64,000 nt of DNA from Paenibacillus sp. FSL R7-0273 (GTDB lineage: Bacteria; Bacillota; Bacilli; Paenibacillales; Paenibacillaceae), in contig NZ_CP009283.1 in NCBI RefSeq assembly GCF_000758625.1, positions 2,739,501 through 2,803,500 of the forward strand, in the 5' to 3' direction. Shown here one piece after another: positions 24,108 to 33,139 of the stretch. The notes beneath the pieces were generated by a model. The model made no database searches. It was given only the letters and a program-made list of their open reading frames with translations, and was not told the DNA's origin. Each line of letters starts with the position of its first letter. Position 1 is the stretch's first letter. The position numbers were made by a program, and so were the translations under genes.

Positions 24108-27100
24108 GTGAAGAACAGTAAAAGAATGCTGGCTATTATTCTACTCATCTCAATGGCACTGTCGAGTATTTTTACCGGCTTACCGGCAAAAGCAGAGGCT
24201 TCAGCTGCTCCGGGTTCCTTCTCCAAAGGCGCTGATATCAGCTGGCTGCCGCAATTAGAGGCACTTGGGCATAAATTCTATAACGACAACGGGGAAGAAC
24301 AGGATCTTCTGCTTATTTTAAAGGATCATGGAATCGATTCCATCCGGATCAGAGCCTGGGTTAATCCTTCGGATGATCCGTCCAACGGGCATAACAGTAC
24401 AGAAGAGGTTGTTGCTTTAGCTTCGCGTGTAAGCGCTCTCGGTTTTCGGGTGATGATTGATTTCCACTACAGCGACAGCTGGGCGGACCCGGGGAAGCAG
24501 GTCACCCCTGCGGCATGGGCCGATGCTGATCTGGAGCAATTAAAGGTCCATGTGTCAGAATATACTACTGACGTTATGAAAGCGCTGCAAGCTGCAGGTG
24601 TTACCCCGGAGTGGGTACAGATCGGCAACGAGATCAATAACGGTATGCTGCATCCGCTGGGCGCCTACAGTAATACAACCAACCTGATTCAGCTGATTCA
24701 GGCCGGATCAAGTGCAGCCAAAGCGATTTTTCCGGAGATCAAGGTGATTATTCACCGGGCAAATGGAGCAGAGGCAGGCGTTGATCCCTACTATGCCGGT
24801 CTTGTAGCTGCCGGTCTGAAGGATAGCGATTACGATATCATCGGGTTATCTTATTATCCGGAGGCTACCTTTACCTCCTCCATTGATGAATTAAGCGAGA
24901 ATATGAATAAGCTTGAGCAGAATTACGGAAAGGAAGTGATGATTGTCGAAGTTGGAGGGAACGTCTCCGAGGATGTTGACAGCGTTCACAATATGCTTGT
25001 AGCCGTGCAGGATAAACTGCATAATGTTCCGAACCAGAGGGGCACCGGGATCTTCTACTGGGAACCGACCGGTATTATGTTTGATTATCCGTTATCCGCA
25101 TGGAATAAAGACGGCAGCCCGACCATTGCTATGGATGCTTTTATTGATGGTGCCGCCCCAATTAACCGTTATCCCGTTCAAGCCCTCACCCTTGATCAGC
25201 CTGAAACGGTGATTGAGGTCGGCGGGAATGGTGCTTTAACGCCAATCTTCACTCCGGAGAATGCAACCTACAAGGGCGTTAAATTCACCAGCTCCCAGCC
25301 TGACATTGTTAAAGTCGATCTTTACAAGGGAACGCTCTCCGGGATTTCTGCCGGAACAGCAACAGTAACTGCGGTTACCTATGACGGCAGATTTACCGCT
25401 GCCAGCGAGGTTACGGTTATTCCAAGCACAAGCCTGATTCAGAATCCCGGGTTTGAGGACGGTCTGAACTCGTGGACCCTTACCGGAGATCAGAGCGCGG
25501 TAACCATCGAAAATGATGTGTATACCGGTTCTTCGGCCTTACACTATTACAGTCCAACACCGGCTGAATTCAAGGTTTCCCAGACCCTCACCGGGCTGGA
25601 AAACGGAACATATACTTTATCAGCCTGGGTTTCCGGCGGCGGCGGTGAAGAGGTTTCGGAGATTTTTGCCGGAGATGCTGTGCAGAGCTTCACTAATACC
25701 GGATGGAAAGAATGGAGCAACCCCGCTATTACGGATATTGAGGTTACAGATGGGACGCTGACTGTCGGAGCCCATTATAAGCTCTCCGATGGGCAATGGG
25801 GTAATCTTGATCATTTTGAGCTGAAAGAGAAGGATAATACCGAGTATATTACAATTACTAATCCCGGCTTTGAAAAGGTTAAGGAAGACGGCACACCTGA
25901 AGGCTGGACCCTTCCTGACACCACACCGATGAGTGAAGGCACTGGTTATACGGGTGAAAGGTCGCTTGGCTTCTGGAAGGAAACCGCGTTTACCTTTGAG
26001 GCTTATCAGGAGCTCACAGGCTTGGCGAACGGAACCTACAAGCTGTCGGCCTGGTCGCAGGGCGCCGGGGATGAAGTGAAAAATGAGCTGTATGCAGTGG
26101 CGGGCGGTCAGACGCCTTTAACAGCCGGCTTCAAGAATAAGGGCTGGAATAAGTGGAACCAGGCGGTTGTAGACAACATTAAAGTCACCGATGGAACACT
26201 GAAGATTGGCTTCTCATTGGATGCAAAAGCCGGGAATTGGGGCTCCTATGACGACTTCGTTCTGATCAAAATCAGTGACGAGCCGGGTACGAACCCAGGC
26301 ACAGATCCAGGAACGGATCCAGGCACACAGCCGGGAACCGATCCGGGGACGCAGGTTCCGCCAGCCAGCGGTGAGACCGGAACTCCTTCTCCGGGCGGCA
26401 TTCCGGGAACAATCAGTACTCCGGCACCCGAGCCTGTTGTTACTGTTGCCGGCAATACTAATGTCTACAGTCTCACTATCAAAGCGGAAGCAAACGCTGG
26501 AAAAGAAGGATATACAGCCAAGCTGGACTCTAATGTAATAAACGGTCTGCTGCAAAAGGTTAAAGAGTCTCAGGCAGCGGGCCGAAAAGCGGTAATTGAG
26601 CTCAAGCTTGATGGGGCAGCGAATGAGCAGACTGTCCAATTAACGGTTCCGAAGGAAGCGATCAAGCTGCTGGCGGATCATACGGAAACAGCATTCAGGC
26701 TGAATACCGGTGGTGCTGCAATTACCTTTGATCATACATCAGTTGCAGCTATAGGCAGTGCAGCAGCAGATACCGAAATCAGTGTTAATAGACTTGCTGC
26801 TTCCGGCTTCCCGGATAATGTCCGGAGCGTAATCGGGGACAATTCCGTATACGACTTCACTGTAAAGGCAGCCAATACTGAAATCACACAATTTAACGGG
26901 GGCAAGGTGACAATCAGTCTGCCATATGCTCCGCGTGCGGGTGAACAGACTAACGCAATTGTTGCCTACTATATGGATCAGGCAGGAAGCCTGACCCCTG
27001 TCAAAGGCGGTTATGAGGCTTCAACAGGAACGGTGAAGCTTCAGACAAGCCATTTATCGCAATATGCTGCGGGATACAATGCAGTGACCTTCAGCGATGT

Positions 27101-27626
27101 CAGCTCCGGGCACTGGTACAATGATGCAGTGGGTTACTTGGCAGCAAGAGAAATCGCAAAGGGTGTAGGCGGCAATGCATTTGCCCCTGAGAGCATGGTA
27201 ATACGGGCTGATTTCCTCATGATGATTATGAAGGCTTACGGGATCGAAGCAGATGCCGGAGCAACGGATCATTTTGCGGATACAGAGAATAAATACTACT
27301 CCGGCTATGTAAGCACTGCACGGAAGCTGGGCTTGGTGTCCGGTACAGGGGACAACAAGTTCAACCCGGAAGCAGTCATTACCCGGCAGGATATGTCCGT
27401 TATTTTCTACAATGCCCTGAAGCATCTGGGTGAACTGCCTGCGGGCCAGAATAGCGTAAGCCTGGACGGCTTTGCAGATGCAGCCGCAGTAGCCGGCTAT
27501 GCCAAAGAGGCGATGAAGGCACTGGTGGATGCCGGTATCATGACAGGAGACAACAATAAGCTTACACCTGCGGCCCAAGCTACCCGGGCACAGGCAGCAC
27601 AGCTTTTATACAAAGCTATCAAGTAA
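24108..27626 (+). CDS. SLH-anchored arabinogalactan endo-beta-1,4-galactanase (GH53)
   Basis: 1,172 residues from GTG 24108 (ribosome site GGGAGG). A signal peptide (about 1-32, ending AKAEA) leads to a GH53 TIM barrel (about 38-350) with acid/base E175 in IGNEINNG and nucleophile E281 in MIVEVGG. Then follow a Big2 Ig domain (about 355-440), two homologous beta-sandwich modules (about 443-580 and 583-720, each starting NPGFE and probably carbohydrate-binding), a PGTDPGT-rich linker (723-755), a domain of unknown role (about 785-985) and three S-layer homology domains (about 993-1172). It should cut galactan at the cell surface while anchored to the wall. It is the entry enzyme of the locus. 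Confidence 0.93.
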   Translation: MKNSKRMLAIILLISMALSSIFTGLPAKAEASAAPGSFSKGADISWLPQLEALGHKFYNDNGEEQDLLLILKDHGIDSIRIRAWVNPSDDPSNGHNSTEEVVALASRVSALGFRVMIDFHYSDSWADPGKQVTPAAWADADLEQLKVHVSEYTTDVMKALQAAGVTPEWVQIGNEINNGMLHPLGAYSNTTNLIQLIQAGSSAAKAIFPEIKVIIHRANGAEAGVDPYYAGLVAAGLKDSDYDIIGLSYYPEATFTSSIDELSENMNKLEQNYGKEVMIVEVGGNVSEDVDSVHNMLVAVQDKLHNVPNQRGTGIFYWEPTGIMFDYPLSAWNKDGSPTIAMDAFIDGAAPINRYPVQALTLDQPETVIEVGGNGALTPIFTPENATYKGVKFTSSQPDIVKVDLYKGTLSGISAGTATVTAVTYDGRFTAASEVTVIPSTSLIQNPGFEDGLNSWTLTGDQSAVTIENDVYTGSSALHYYSPTPAEFKVSQTLTGLENGTYTLSAWVSGGGGEEVSEIFAGDAVQSFTNTGWKEWSNPAITDIEVTDGTLTVGAHYKLSDGQWGNLDHFELKEKDNTEYITITNPGFEKVKEDGTPEGWTLPDTTPMSEGTGYTGERSLGFWKETAFTFEAYQELTGLANGTYKLSAWSQGAGDEVKNELYAVAGGQTPLTAGFKNKGWNKWNQAVVDNIKVTDGTLKIGFSLDAKAGNWGSYDDFVLIKISDEPGTNPGTDPGTDPGTQPGTDPGTQVPPASGETGTPSPGGIPGTISTPAPEPVVTVAGNTNVYSLTIKAEANAGKEGYTAKLDSNVINGLLQKVKESQAAGRKAVIELKLDGAANEQTVQLTVPKEAIKLLADHTETAFRLNTGGAAITFDHTSVAAIGSAAADTEISVNRLAASGFPDNVRSVIGDNSVYDFTVKAANTEITQFNGGKVTISLPYAPRAGEQTNAIVAYYMDQAGSLTPVKGGYEASTGTVKLQTSHLSQYAAGYNAVTFSDVSSGHWYNDAVGYLAAREIAKGVGGNAFAPESMVIRADFLMMIMKAYGIEADAGATDHFADTENKYYSGYVSTARKLGLVSGTGDNKFNPEAVITRQDMSVIFYNALKHLGELPAGQNSVSLDGFADAAAVAGYAKEAMKALVDAGIMTGDNNKLTPAAQATRAQAAQLLYKAIK

Positions 27627-27637
27627 TGATTACTGCA

Positions 27638-27673
27638 AAGCCCAGCGCCGGACGGAATTCCGGCGCTGGGCTT
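27638..27673 (+). terminator. Strong hairpin after the galactanase gene
   Basis: A perfect 14-bp stem AAGCCCAGCGCCGG/CCGGCGCTGGGCTT with an 8-base loop. No T-run follows, so termination may be incomplete or need a factor. Confidence 0.7.
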
Positions 27674-27766
27674 AGGCCGGTTACGGACAATCAGAGCCTG
27701 TATCCTCAACAGCAATATTGACTTTCGGCCAAGGCATCATGCATTGTATTAAGCGGAGGATGAACT

Positions 27767-29575
27767 ATGACTAACAAGGGGAAACGGCCGTTTTGGGGAA
27801 CGTTCAAATTTAGCACGAAGCTGATCATTGCCTTATCGGCGGCCAATATTCTGATTTCCAGTATTACAGGCATCATTACGTACCGTATCCATCTGTCGCT
27901 GTTCAATGAGGAAATCAGCCGCCAGTATTCCATGACAACTGAGCAAATATTGGCCCAGCTGGATTCAAGAGTCAACGATATGTACAGGGTCACCGATTAT
28001 ATCACCCTGAATCCTTCGGTAAGTGAGGCAGTCACTGAGCAGGCGGAAGGGGCCAATTCCTTTGAGCGGATGAAGCTTGAGCAGCTGCTGGATAAAGAGG
28101 TGTATCAGATCCGCCTGGATGCGCCGGAAATTATGGGAATCCGCATATATGACCTAAAAGGCAACATTCTCAACCTGGGCTCCTTTTCAGGACGGTTCAA
28201 TAACTTTACCAGCTCCTTTATGGAGGATATGCTGGCGAGACTGGAGCCGACGGGCGGAGAGTACGTATGGAGCCGGTCTGTTGAAAGCGATTTCGTTCAG
28301 GGGGCGGCCACCAATGTGCTGCTGGCCGGCCGGCTCATGCGTACCATTGATCTGGAGACCTACGGCGTTATGCTGATATTATTCAACAATTCTTTATTTG
28401 AATCGCACATCAAGGATCTGCGCATCCATGAGGATGCGGAAGCTTATTTATTCGATGCGGAGGGCCGGCTGGTCTATTCTCTCAATGGCTCGGACAATCC
28501 GCAGGCACCCGCTCTTGCCGACATGCCCGCAGCCGGCAGCATGGTGCGCAAAGAGCATGGAGTCTCCTACATGTACACCAGACAGGTGTCCGAGAAGGTT
28601 GGCTTCACACTGGTAAGCAAGGTATCTCTGGCACAGATTCAGAGCGGCAGCAGTGTGATTTTGCAGGTGGCGGTTGCTTCGGCACTGGCCAGCTTTGTCA
28701 GTCTGTGCATTATTATTTCAGTAATCAGCCGCATGCTGCTGCGCCCGCTGGGCAGTCTGGTCCGGGGAATGCGGCATGTGCGGGAGGGCAAGTTCGAGAC
28801 CCGGATCCAAATCCGCAGCAGGGATGAGCTGGGCTTTCTCGGAGAAAGCTTCAACAATATGACGGCCCATATCGAAAATCTGGTCTATGAAATATACGAA
28901 CGCAAAATTAATGAAAAGGAGGCAGAGCTGAAGGCGATACAGGCTCAGCTTAACCCTCATTTTCTGTATAACACGCTGGGAATGTTCTTCTGGAAGTTTT
29001 ATATGCTGGGTGATGAGCGCTCTGCCCGTCTGATTAACGGGTTGTCGGAAATGCTGCAGTATACGCTCGAGCCGGTCAGCCAGATGACCACACTGCGGGA
29101 TGAGCTCAGGCAGATTAACAATTATCTGGAGATTCAAAAGGAACGCTATCCGGATGCACTTGCCGCAGAAATCAATATTCCTGAAGAAATGATGGACTGC
29201 CGTGTGTTCCGCCTGCTGATTCAGCCGATTGTTGAGAATGCCTTCGTGCATGCCTTCAACAACAAAAAGTCGGACCGGCGTCTGCTGATTACCGGCCGTA
29301 TTCAGTCTGACGGGGGAGGAGCAGAGCCGGTGCTTGTCCTGGAAATCAGCGACAACGGCAGCGGGATGAGCCAGGGGACCATCGGGCGGATTCTGAATCC
29401 TTCACCTGAGCATGTAAACGATAAAAGAAAACGTATAGGTACGGGGAGCGTCATCCGGCGGATCGAACTGGCTTACGGTGCACCGTACGGAGTCGAATTC
29501 GAGTCGGTGCCCGGTGAGGGCACGCTGGTACGGATGAAGCTGCCATACCGGCTGGGGGAGAGTGAGGAAGCTTGA
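27767..29575 (+). CDS. YesM-type sensor histidine kinase (second cassette)
   Basis: 602 residues: membrane helices near 20-40 and 298-320 bracket an extracellular sensor domain, followed by HAMP, a His_kinase domain with H398 in LNPHFLYNTLG, and HATPase motifs (LLIQPIVENAFVHA, SDNGSGM). It has the same architecture as the kinase of the galactan locus but differs greatly in the sensor region. The stop overlaps the regulator start by four bases. It should sense the substrate imported by the following transporter. Confidence 0.93.
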   Translation: MTNKGKRPFWGTFKFSTKLIIALSAANILISSITGIITYRIHLSLFNEEISRQYSMTTEQILAQLDSRVNDMYRVTDYITLNPSVSEAVTEQAEGANSFERMKLEQLLDKEVYQIRLDAPEIMGIRIYDLKGNILNLGSFSGRFNNFTSSFMEDMLARLEPTGGEYVWSRSVESDFVQGAATNVLLAGRLMRTIDLETYGVMLILFNNSLFESHIKDLRIHEDAEAYLFDAEGRLVYSLNGSDNPQAPALADMPAAGSMVRKEHGVSYMYTRQVSEKVGFTLVSKVSLAQIQSGSSVILQVAVASALASFVSLCIIISVISRMLLRPLGSLVRGMRHVREGKFETRIQIRSRDELGFLGESFNNMTAHIENLVYEIYERKINEKEAELKAIQAQLNPHFLYNTLGMFFWKFYMLGDERSARLINGLSEMLQYTLEPVSQMTTLRDELRQINNYLEIQKERYPDALAAEINIPEEMMDCRVFRLLIQPIVENAFVHAFNNKKSDRRLLITGRIQSDGGGAEPVLVLEISDNGSGMSQGTIGRILNPSPEHVNDKRKRIGTGSVIRRIELAYGAPYGVEFESVPGEGTLVRMKLPYRLGESEEA

Positions 29576-31071
29576 TTGGTAAACTGCTTGTCGTAGATGA
29601 TGAAATCTGGTTCCGTGAGGGCCTGGTGCAGCTGATCTCCAGCAACCAGCTCGGCTGGGAGGTTGTCGGAGAGGCAGCTGACGGGGAAGAGGCCATGCAG
29701 GCGGTCGCGCTGTGCAAGCCGGACCTGATTATAACGGATATTAATATGCCGGTTATGGACGGGCTGCAGTTCATGGAATGGCTGTCACACACCCATCCCG
29801 AGATTAAGGTGATCATTCTGACCGGCTACCGTGATTTCGAGTATGCCCAGCGCGCGCTGCGCTACGGAGCCGTAGAGTTTCTGCTCAAGCCCTTCTCGCT
29901 GGATGAAGCCTATCTCGTGTTCCGCAAAGCCTATGAGGCGCTGCGTTTGAAGCAGCTGAAGGCAAGAATCGCCAGACAGGAGCAGCAGACCGAGCTGTTC
30001 CGGGCTGCGATATTCGGCTTGCCCTGTGAGCGTACGCTCAGAGAGGGCTGGGAACGGCAATGGCAGGAAGCGGAGTTCTGTATCCTGCAGGTGGATACCT
30101 ACGAGCAGCCGGGCAAAACTTATTCTGCAGGTGACATTGGCCTCCTCCATTACGCGGTAACGAATATTTTGCAGGAGCTGCTGCAGAGGGAGCCTGTGGA
30201 AGGCCTTTATTTCCCTTTGCGTAAGGATACCTTTGCTTTCTTGCTGAAGCCCGGTTCCATGGGGGAAGCTTACCGTCTGCATGTGCAGGAGGCTTTGCAC
30301 GACTTTATTGAGCTCAAGACAAGCTGGCTGAAGCTTGGAGTGGTGCAGAGGTTTGCCGATCTTGCGAAGCAATACGGTATTCATTCGGGAGCAGGAGCCG
30401 GCAGCATAGCTGATCTCGATACGATGGACGGGTTTGCACTGCTTAAAGAGGAGCTGCTGGTACTGCTGGATACCGGTGAATTGCCGGCGGCGGAGCGCAG
30501 GCTGGAGGAATACGTGAACCAGGCGGCAGCACTCGGGCTTCAGGCAGGCAAGACGAGAATCTATACGCTGATCACTGTCTTTTCAAGTATCCTGCTGACA
30601 GAGTTCAAGCATGTCCGGGCAACAGTGGCCGGGGAAGAGCTCAATCCTGCCCGTATTCTCAAATTTCAGACTGTGCAGGAGCTGGCGGGCTGGGCCAAAG
30701 AGAAATGCGCAGAATTTACAGGCATTTTCCATGACTGGCTGAGCAGGCAGCAGGACAATGCCGTGCTTCAGGCCAAGCAATACATTGAAAGCCACTACCA
30801 GGAGGACTGCTCCCTGCAGACTGTGGCTGCGCATGTGCATGTAACGCCTAATTACTTAAGCAATCTGTTCAAAAAAGAGACTGGGACCGGTCTTACAAAT
30901 TACGTTGCCCAGCTGCGGATCGAGGAGGCCAAGCTGCTGCTGCAGCGGAGCCGCCTGCGGATGACGGAGATTGCGGAGCGGGTCGGATTCGATAACTCCA
31001 GTTATTTTACGGTCGTCTTCAAGCAGCTGACCGGGGAATCGCCGCGTGAGTTCCGGAAACGGTTTGAGTAA
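29572..31071 (+). CDS. AraC-type response regulator (second cassette)
   Basis: 499 residues: receiver domain with D56 in IITDINMPVMDG, a middle region of unknown role and a C-terminal AraC domain (CSLQTVAAHVHVTPNYLSNLF; RMTEIAERVGFDNSSYFTVVF). The start is TTG at 29572, overlapping the kinase stop as TTGA, with AGTGAGGA as ribosome site. Translational coupling with its kinase is likely. The transporter genes that follow its terminator are the probable targets. Confidence 0.93.
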   Translation: MIGKLLVVDDEIWFREGLVQLISSNQLGWEVVGEAADGEEAMQAVALCKPDLIITDINMPVMDGLQFMEWLSHTHPEIKVIILTGYRDFEYAQRALRYGAVEFLLKPFSLDEAYLVFRKAYEALRLKQLKARIARQEQQTELFRAAIFGLPCERTLREGWERQWQEAEFCILQVDTYEQPGKTYSAGDIGLLHYAVTNILQELLQREPVEGLYFPLRKDTFAFLLKPGSMGEAYRLHVQEALHDFIELKTSWLKLGVVQRFADLAKQYGIHSGAGAGSIADLDTMDGFALLKEELLVLLDTGELPAAERRLEEYVNQAAALGLQAGKTRIYTLITVFSSILLTEFKHVRATVAGEELNPARILKFQTVQELAGWAKEKCAEFTGIFHDWLSRQQDNAVLQAKQYIESHYQEDCSLQTVAAHVHVTPNYLSNLFKKETGTGLTNYVAQLRIEEAKLLLQRSRLRMTEIAERVGFDNSSYFTVVFKQLTGESPREFRKRFE

Positions 31072-31092
31072 TCCAAAGTTCATACCGGGCTT

Positions 31093-31127
31093 GAGCCATC
31101 CGGCGTTTACGCGCGGATGGCTCTTTT
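31093..31127 (+). terminator. Terminator after the second response regulator
   Basis: A perfect 10-bp stem GAGCCATCCG/CGGATGGCTC with an 11-base loop, then TTTT. Confidence 0.88.
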
Positions 31128-31242
31128 GTGTGTAGAATTTTAAAAAAACATCGTAGGATTTTGAATGTTCCTGCCGTCCCGGCCCGGTACAATCTATGTA
31201 TAACCAATAAACAAAGAGCAACACGATAGGAGAGGAGTCTTG

Positions 31243-32208
31243 ATGGAGATTACAAATGCAGCTCCGGCTGCAAGCCCTGCCGGACCAGAAGTAAAGGGAA
31301 GATTCAGCGGGCCGAAATGGAAACGCTTCAAAACAAATCTGCCCCTGTTGCTGATGTTCACGCCAGTTATCCTGTTTTACCTGATATTCCGGTATGCGCC
31401 GATTGGCGGGCTGGTCATTGCCTTTAAGGATTACAACTTTTATGACGGGATAATGAACAGTCCCTGGGTCGGCCTGCATTACTTTGAGGTGTTGTTTCAG
31501 GACCCCCGGACGCTGGAGATTATCCGCAACACACTGGTGCTCAGCCTGCTGAGTCTGGCCGTGGGCTTTCCGATTCCGATTATACTGGCGATCATGCTCA
31601 ATGAAGTCCGCAGCATGGGCTTTAAGCGGACGGTCCAGACCATTGTCTATATGCCGCATTTCCTGTCATGGGTCATCATTGCCATGCTGGTATCGACAGC
31701 CTTTGCCATGGAGAACGGACTGGTCAACCGGGTCGTTGAGCAGCTCACCGGTGCAGCGTATCCGTTTATGTATGAGAAGCTCTCCTGGGTTTCCATTTTT
31801 ATCGGATCTGGTATTTGGAAGGATATGGGCTTTAACGCGATTATCTTTTTGGCGGCCCTGTCTGCTATAGATCCCAGCCTGTATGAAGCATCGGCCATGG
31901 ACGGCGGGGGGAAGCTGCGGCAAATCTGGCATATTACGCTCCCGGGGATTCGTCCTACGATCATCCTGCTGCTGATTTTATCCATGGGCCGGGTGATGGA
32001 GGTAGGCTTTGATCAGGTGTTCATGCTTCAAAATGCGAATGTGAATCAGATTGCCGATGTAATCAGCACCTATATTTACCGGATCGGTCTACAGGGTGCA
32101 CAGTTCAGTCTGACGACAGCAATGGGATTATTTGAATCATTAGTGGCGTTTATCCTGGTATTCACAGCCAATACGATCGCCCGCAAATTTGATCAAGGTC
32201 TATGGTAA
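31243..32208 (+). CDS. Sugar ABC transporter permease (LplB type, second cassette)
   Basis: A 321-residue CUT1 permease. The opening LMFTPVILFYLIFRYAPIGG and the EAA loop SLYEASAMDGGGKLRQI are visible. ATG 31243 is chosen over an adjacent TTG at 31240; the ribosome site AGGAGAGGAG lies five bases upstream. It is clearly paralogous to the permease at 20470 (both carry an NSPW-GL stretch after the first helix). The substrate is unknown. The ATPase is not encoded nearby. Confidence 0.93.
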   Translation: MEITNAAPAASPAGPEVKGRFSGPKWKRFKTNLPLLLMFTPVILFYLIFRYAPIGGLVIAFKDYNFYDGIMNSPWVGLHYFEVLFQDPRTLEIIRNTLVLSLLSLAVGFPIPIILAIMLNEVRSMGFKRTVQTIVYMPHFLSWVIIAMLVSTAFAMENGLVNRVVEQLTGAAYPFMYEKLSWVSIFIGSGIWKDMGFNAIIFLAALSAIDPSLYEASAMDGGGKLRQIWHITLPGIRPTIILLLILSMGRVMEVGFDQVFMLQNANVNQIADVISTYIYRIGLQGAQFSLTTAMGLFESLVAFILVFTANTIARKFDQGLW

Positions 32209-32221
32209 GGAGGAGCTACTT

Positions 32222-33091
32222 ATGCGGGACAGCAGAAGTGAGAAAATATTCTATGCACTGAATTATATAGTATTGACCATTGTAGCAATAAGCTGCATAG
32301 CTCCTTTATTGAACGTAATCGCTTTATCGCTCAGCGGAGCGGATGCGGTGGCAAGCGGCAGAGTGACGCTCTGGCCGGTGGAGTTTAGCCTTTCGTCCTT
32401 TAACAGCCTGTTTACAGGGACACCCATCATGCGTTCCTTCTGGAACAGTGTGCAAATTACATTAGTCGGTACCGGGCTTAGTATGCTGGTTACCATTATG
32501 GCTGCCTATCCCTTATCCCGTAAGCAATTTTACAGCCGCCGCTTCTTTACACTGGCGATGGTATTCACAATGATCTTTAACGGCGGTCTGATTCCCAGCT
32601 ATCTGGTCGTGTCCAATCTTGGCCTTGTGAACAGCTACGCTGCACTTTGGCTGCCCGGACTGGTCAGCACTTACAATATGCTGCTTATGCGCTCTGCCTT
32701 TGAACAGCTGCCGGGTGAGGTGGATGAAGCGGCAAAAATCGACGGCTGCGGTGAAACGGGCATTCTGCTGCGGATTGTTCTGCCGCTGTCCAAGCCGATG
32801 CTGGCAACACTAGCGTTATTTTACGGAGTCGCATACTGGAATTCCTTCATGAGTGTCATGATTTATATCAACGATACGGCCAAGTACAATATGACCGTGC
32901 TCGTGCAGAATATGATCAAATCCACCTCGATGATTCAGGATTTTGCGGACCCGACCATGCTGGCCACGATGACACCGGAAGGGATACGCTCTGCCGCCGT
33001 CATTGTCATGATTGTCCCGATTCTGGCGGTGTATCCGCTGCTGCAGAAGTATTTTGTAAAGGGTGTTATGCTTGGCTCAATCAAAGGGTAA
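32222..33091 (+). CDS. Sugar ABC transporter permease (LplC type, second cassette)
   Basis: A 289-residue CUT1 permease with EAA loop EVDEAAKIDGCGETGIL and C-terminus YFVKGVMLGSIKG. A longer frame from 32189 overlaps the previous gene; ATG 32222 with AAGGAGGAG just upstream is much better. It is the second half of the channel. Confidence 0.93.
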   Translation: MRDSRSEKIFYALNYIVLTIVAISCIAPLLNVIALSLSGADAVASGRVTLWPVEFSLSSFNSLFTGTPIMRSFWNSVQITLVGTGLSMLVTIMAAYPLSRKQFYSRRFFTLAMVFTMIFNGGLIPSYLVVSNLGLVNSYAALWLPGLVSTYNMLLMRSAFEQLPGEVDEAAKIDGCGETGILLRIVLPLSKPMLATLALFYGVAYWNSFMSVMIYINDTAKYNMTVLVQNMIKSTSMIQDFADPTMLATMTPEGIRSAAVIVMIVPILAVYPLLQKYFVKGVMLGSIKG

Positions 33092-33139
33092 AGGGCCGGC
33101 GTTCTCCATATTTATACTACATGAAAGTGGGGTTTCATC

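Noticed and set aside
28718..29251. 177-codon minus-strand frame opposite the second sensor kinase
   Set aside because: Antisense shadow in a high-GC coding region without motif or ribosome site.
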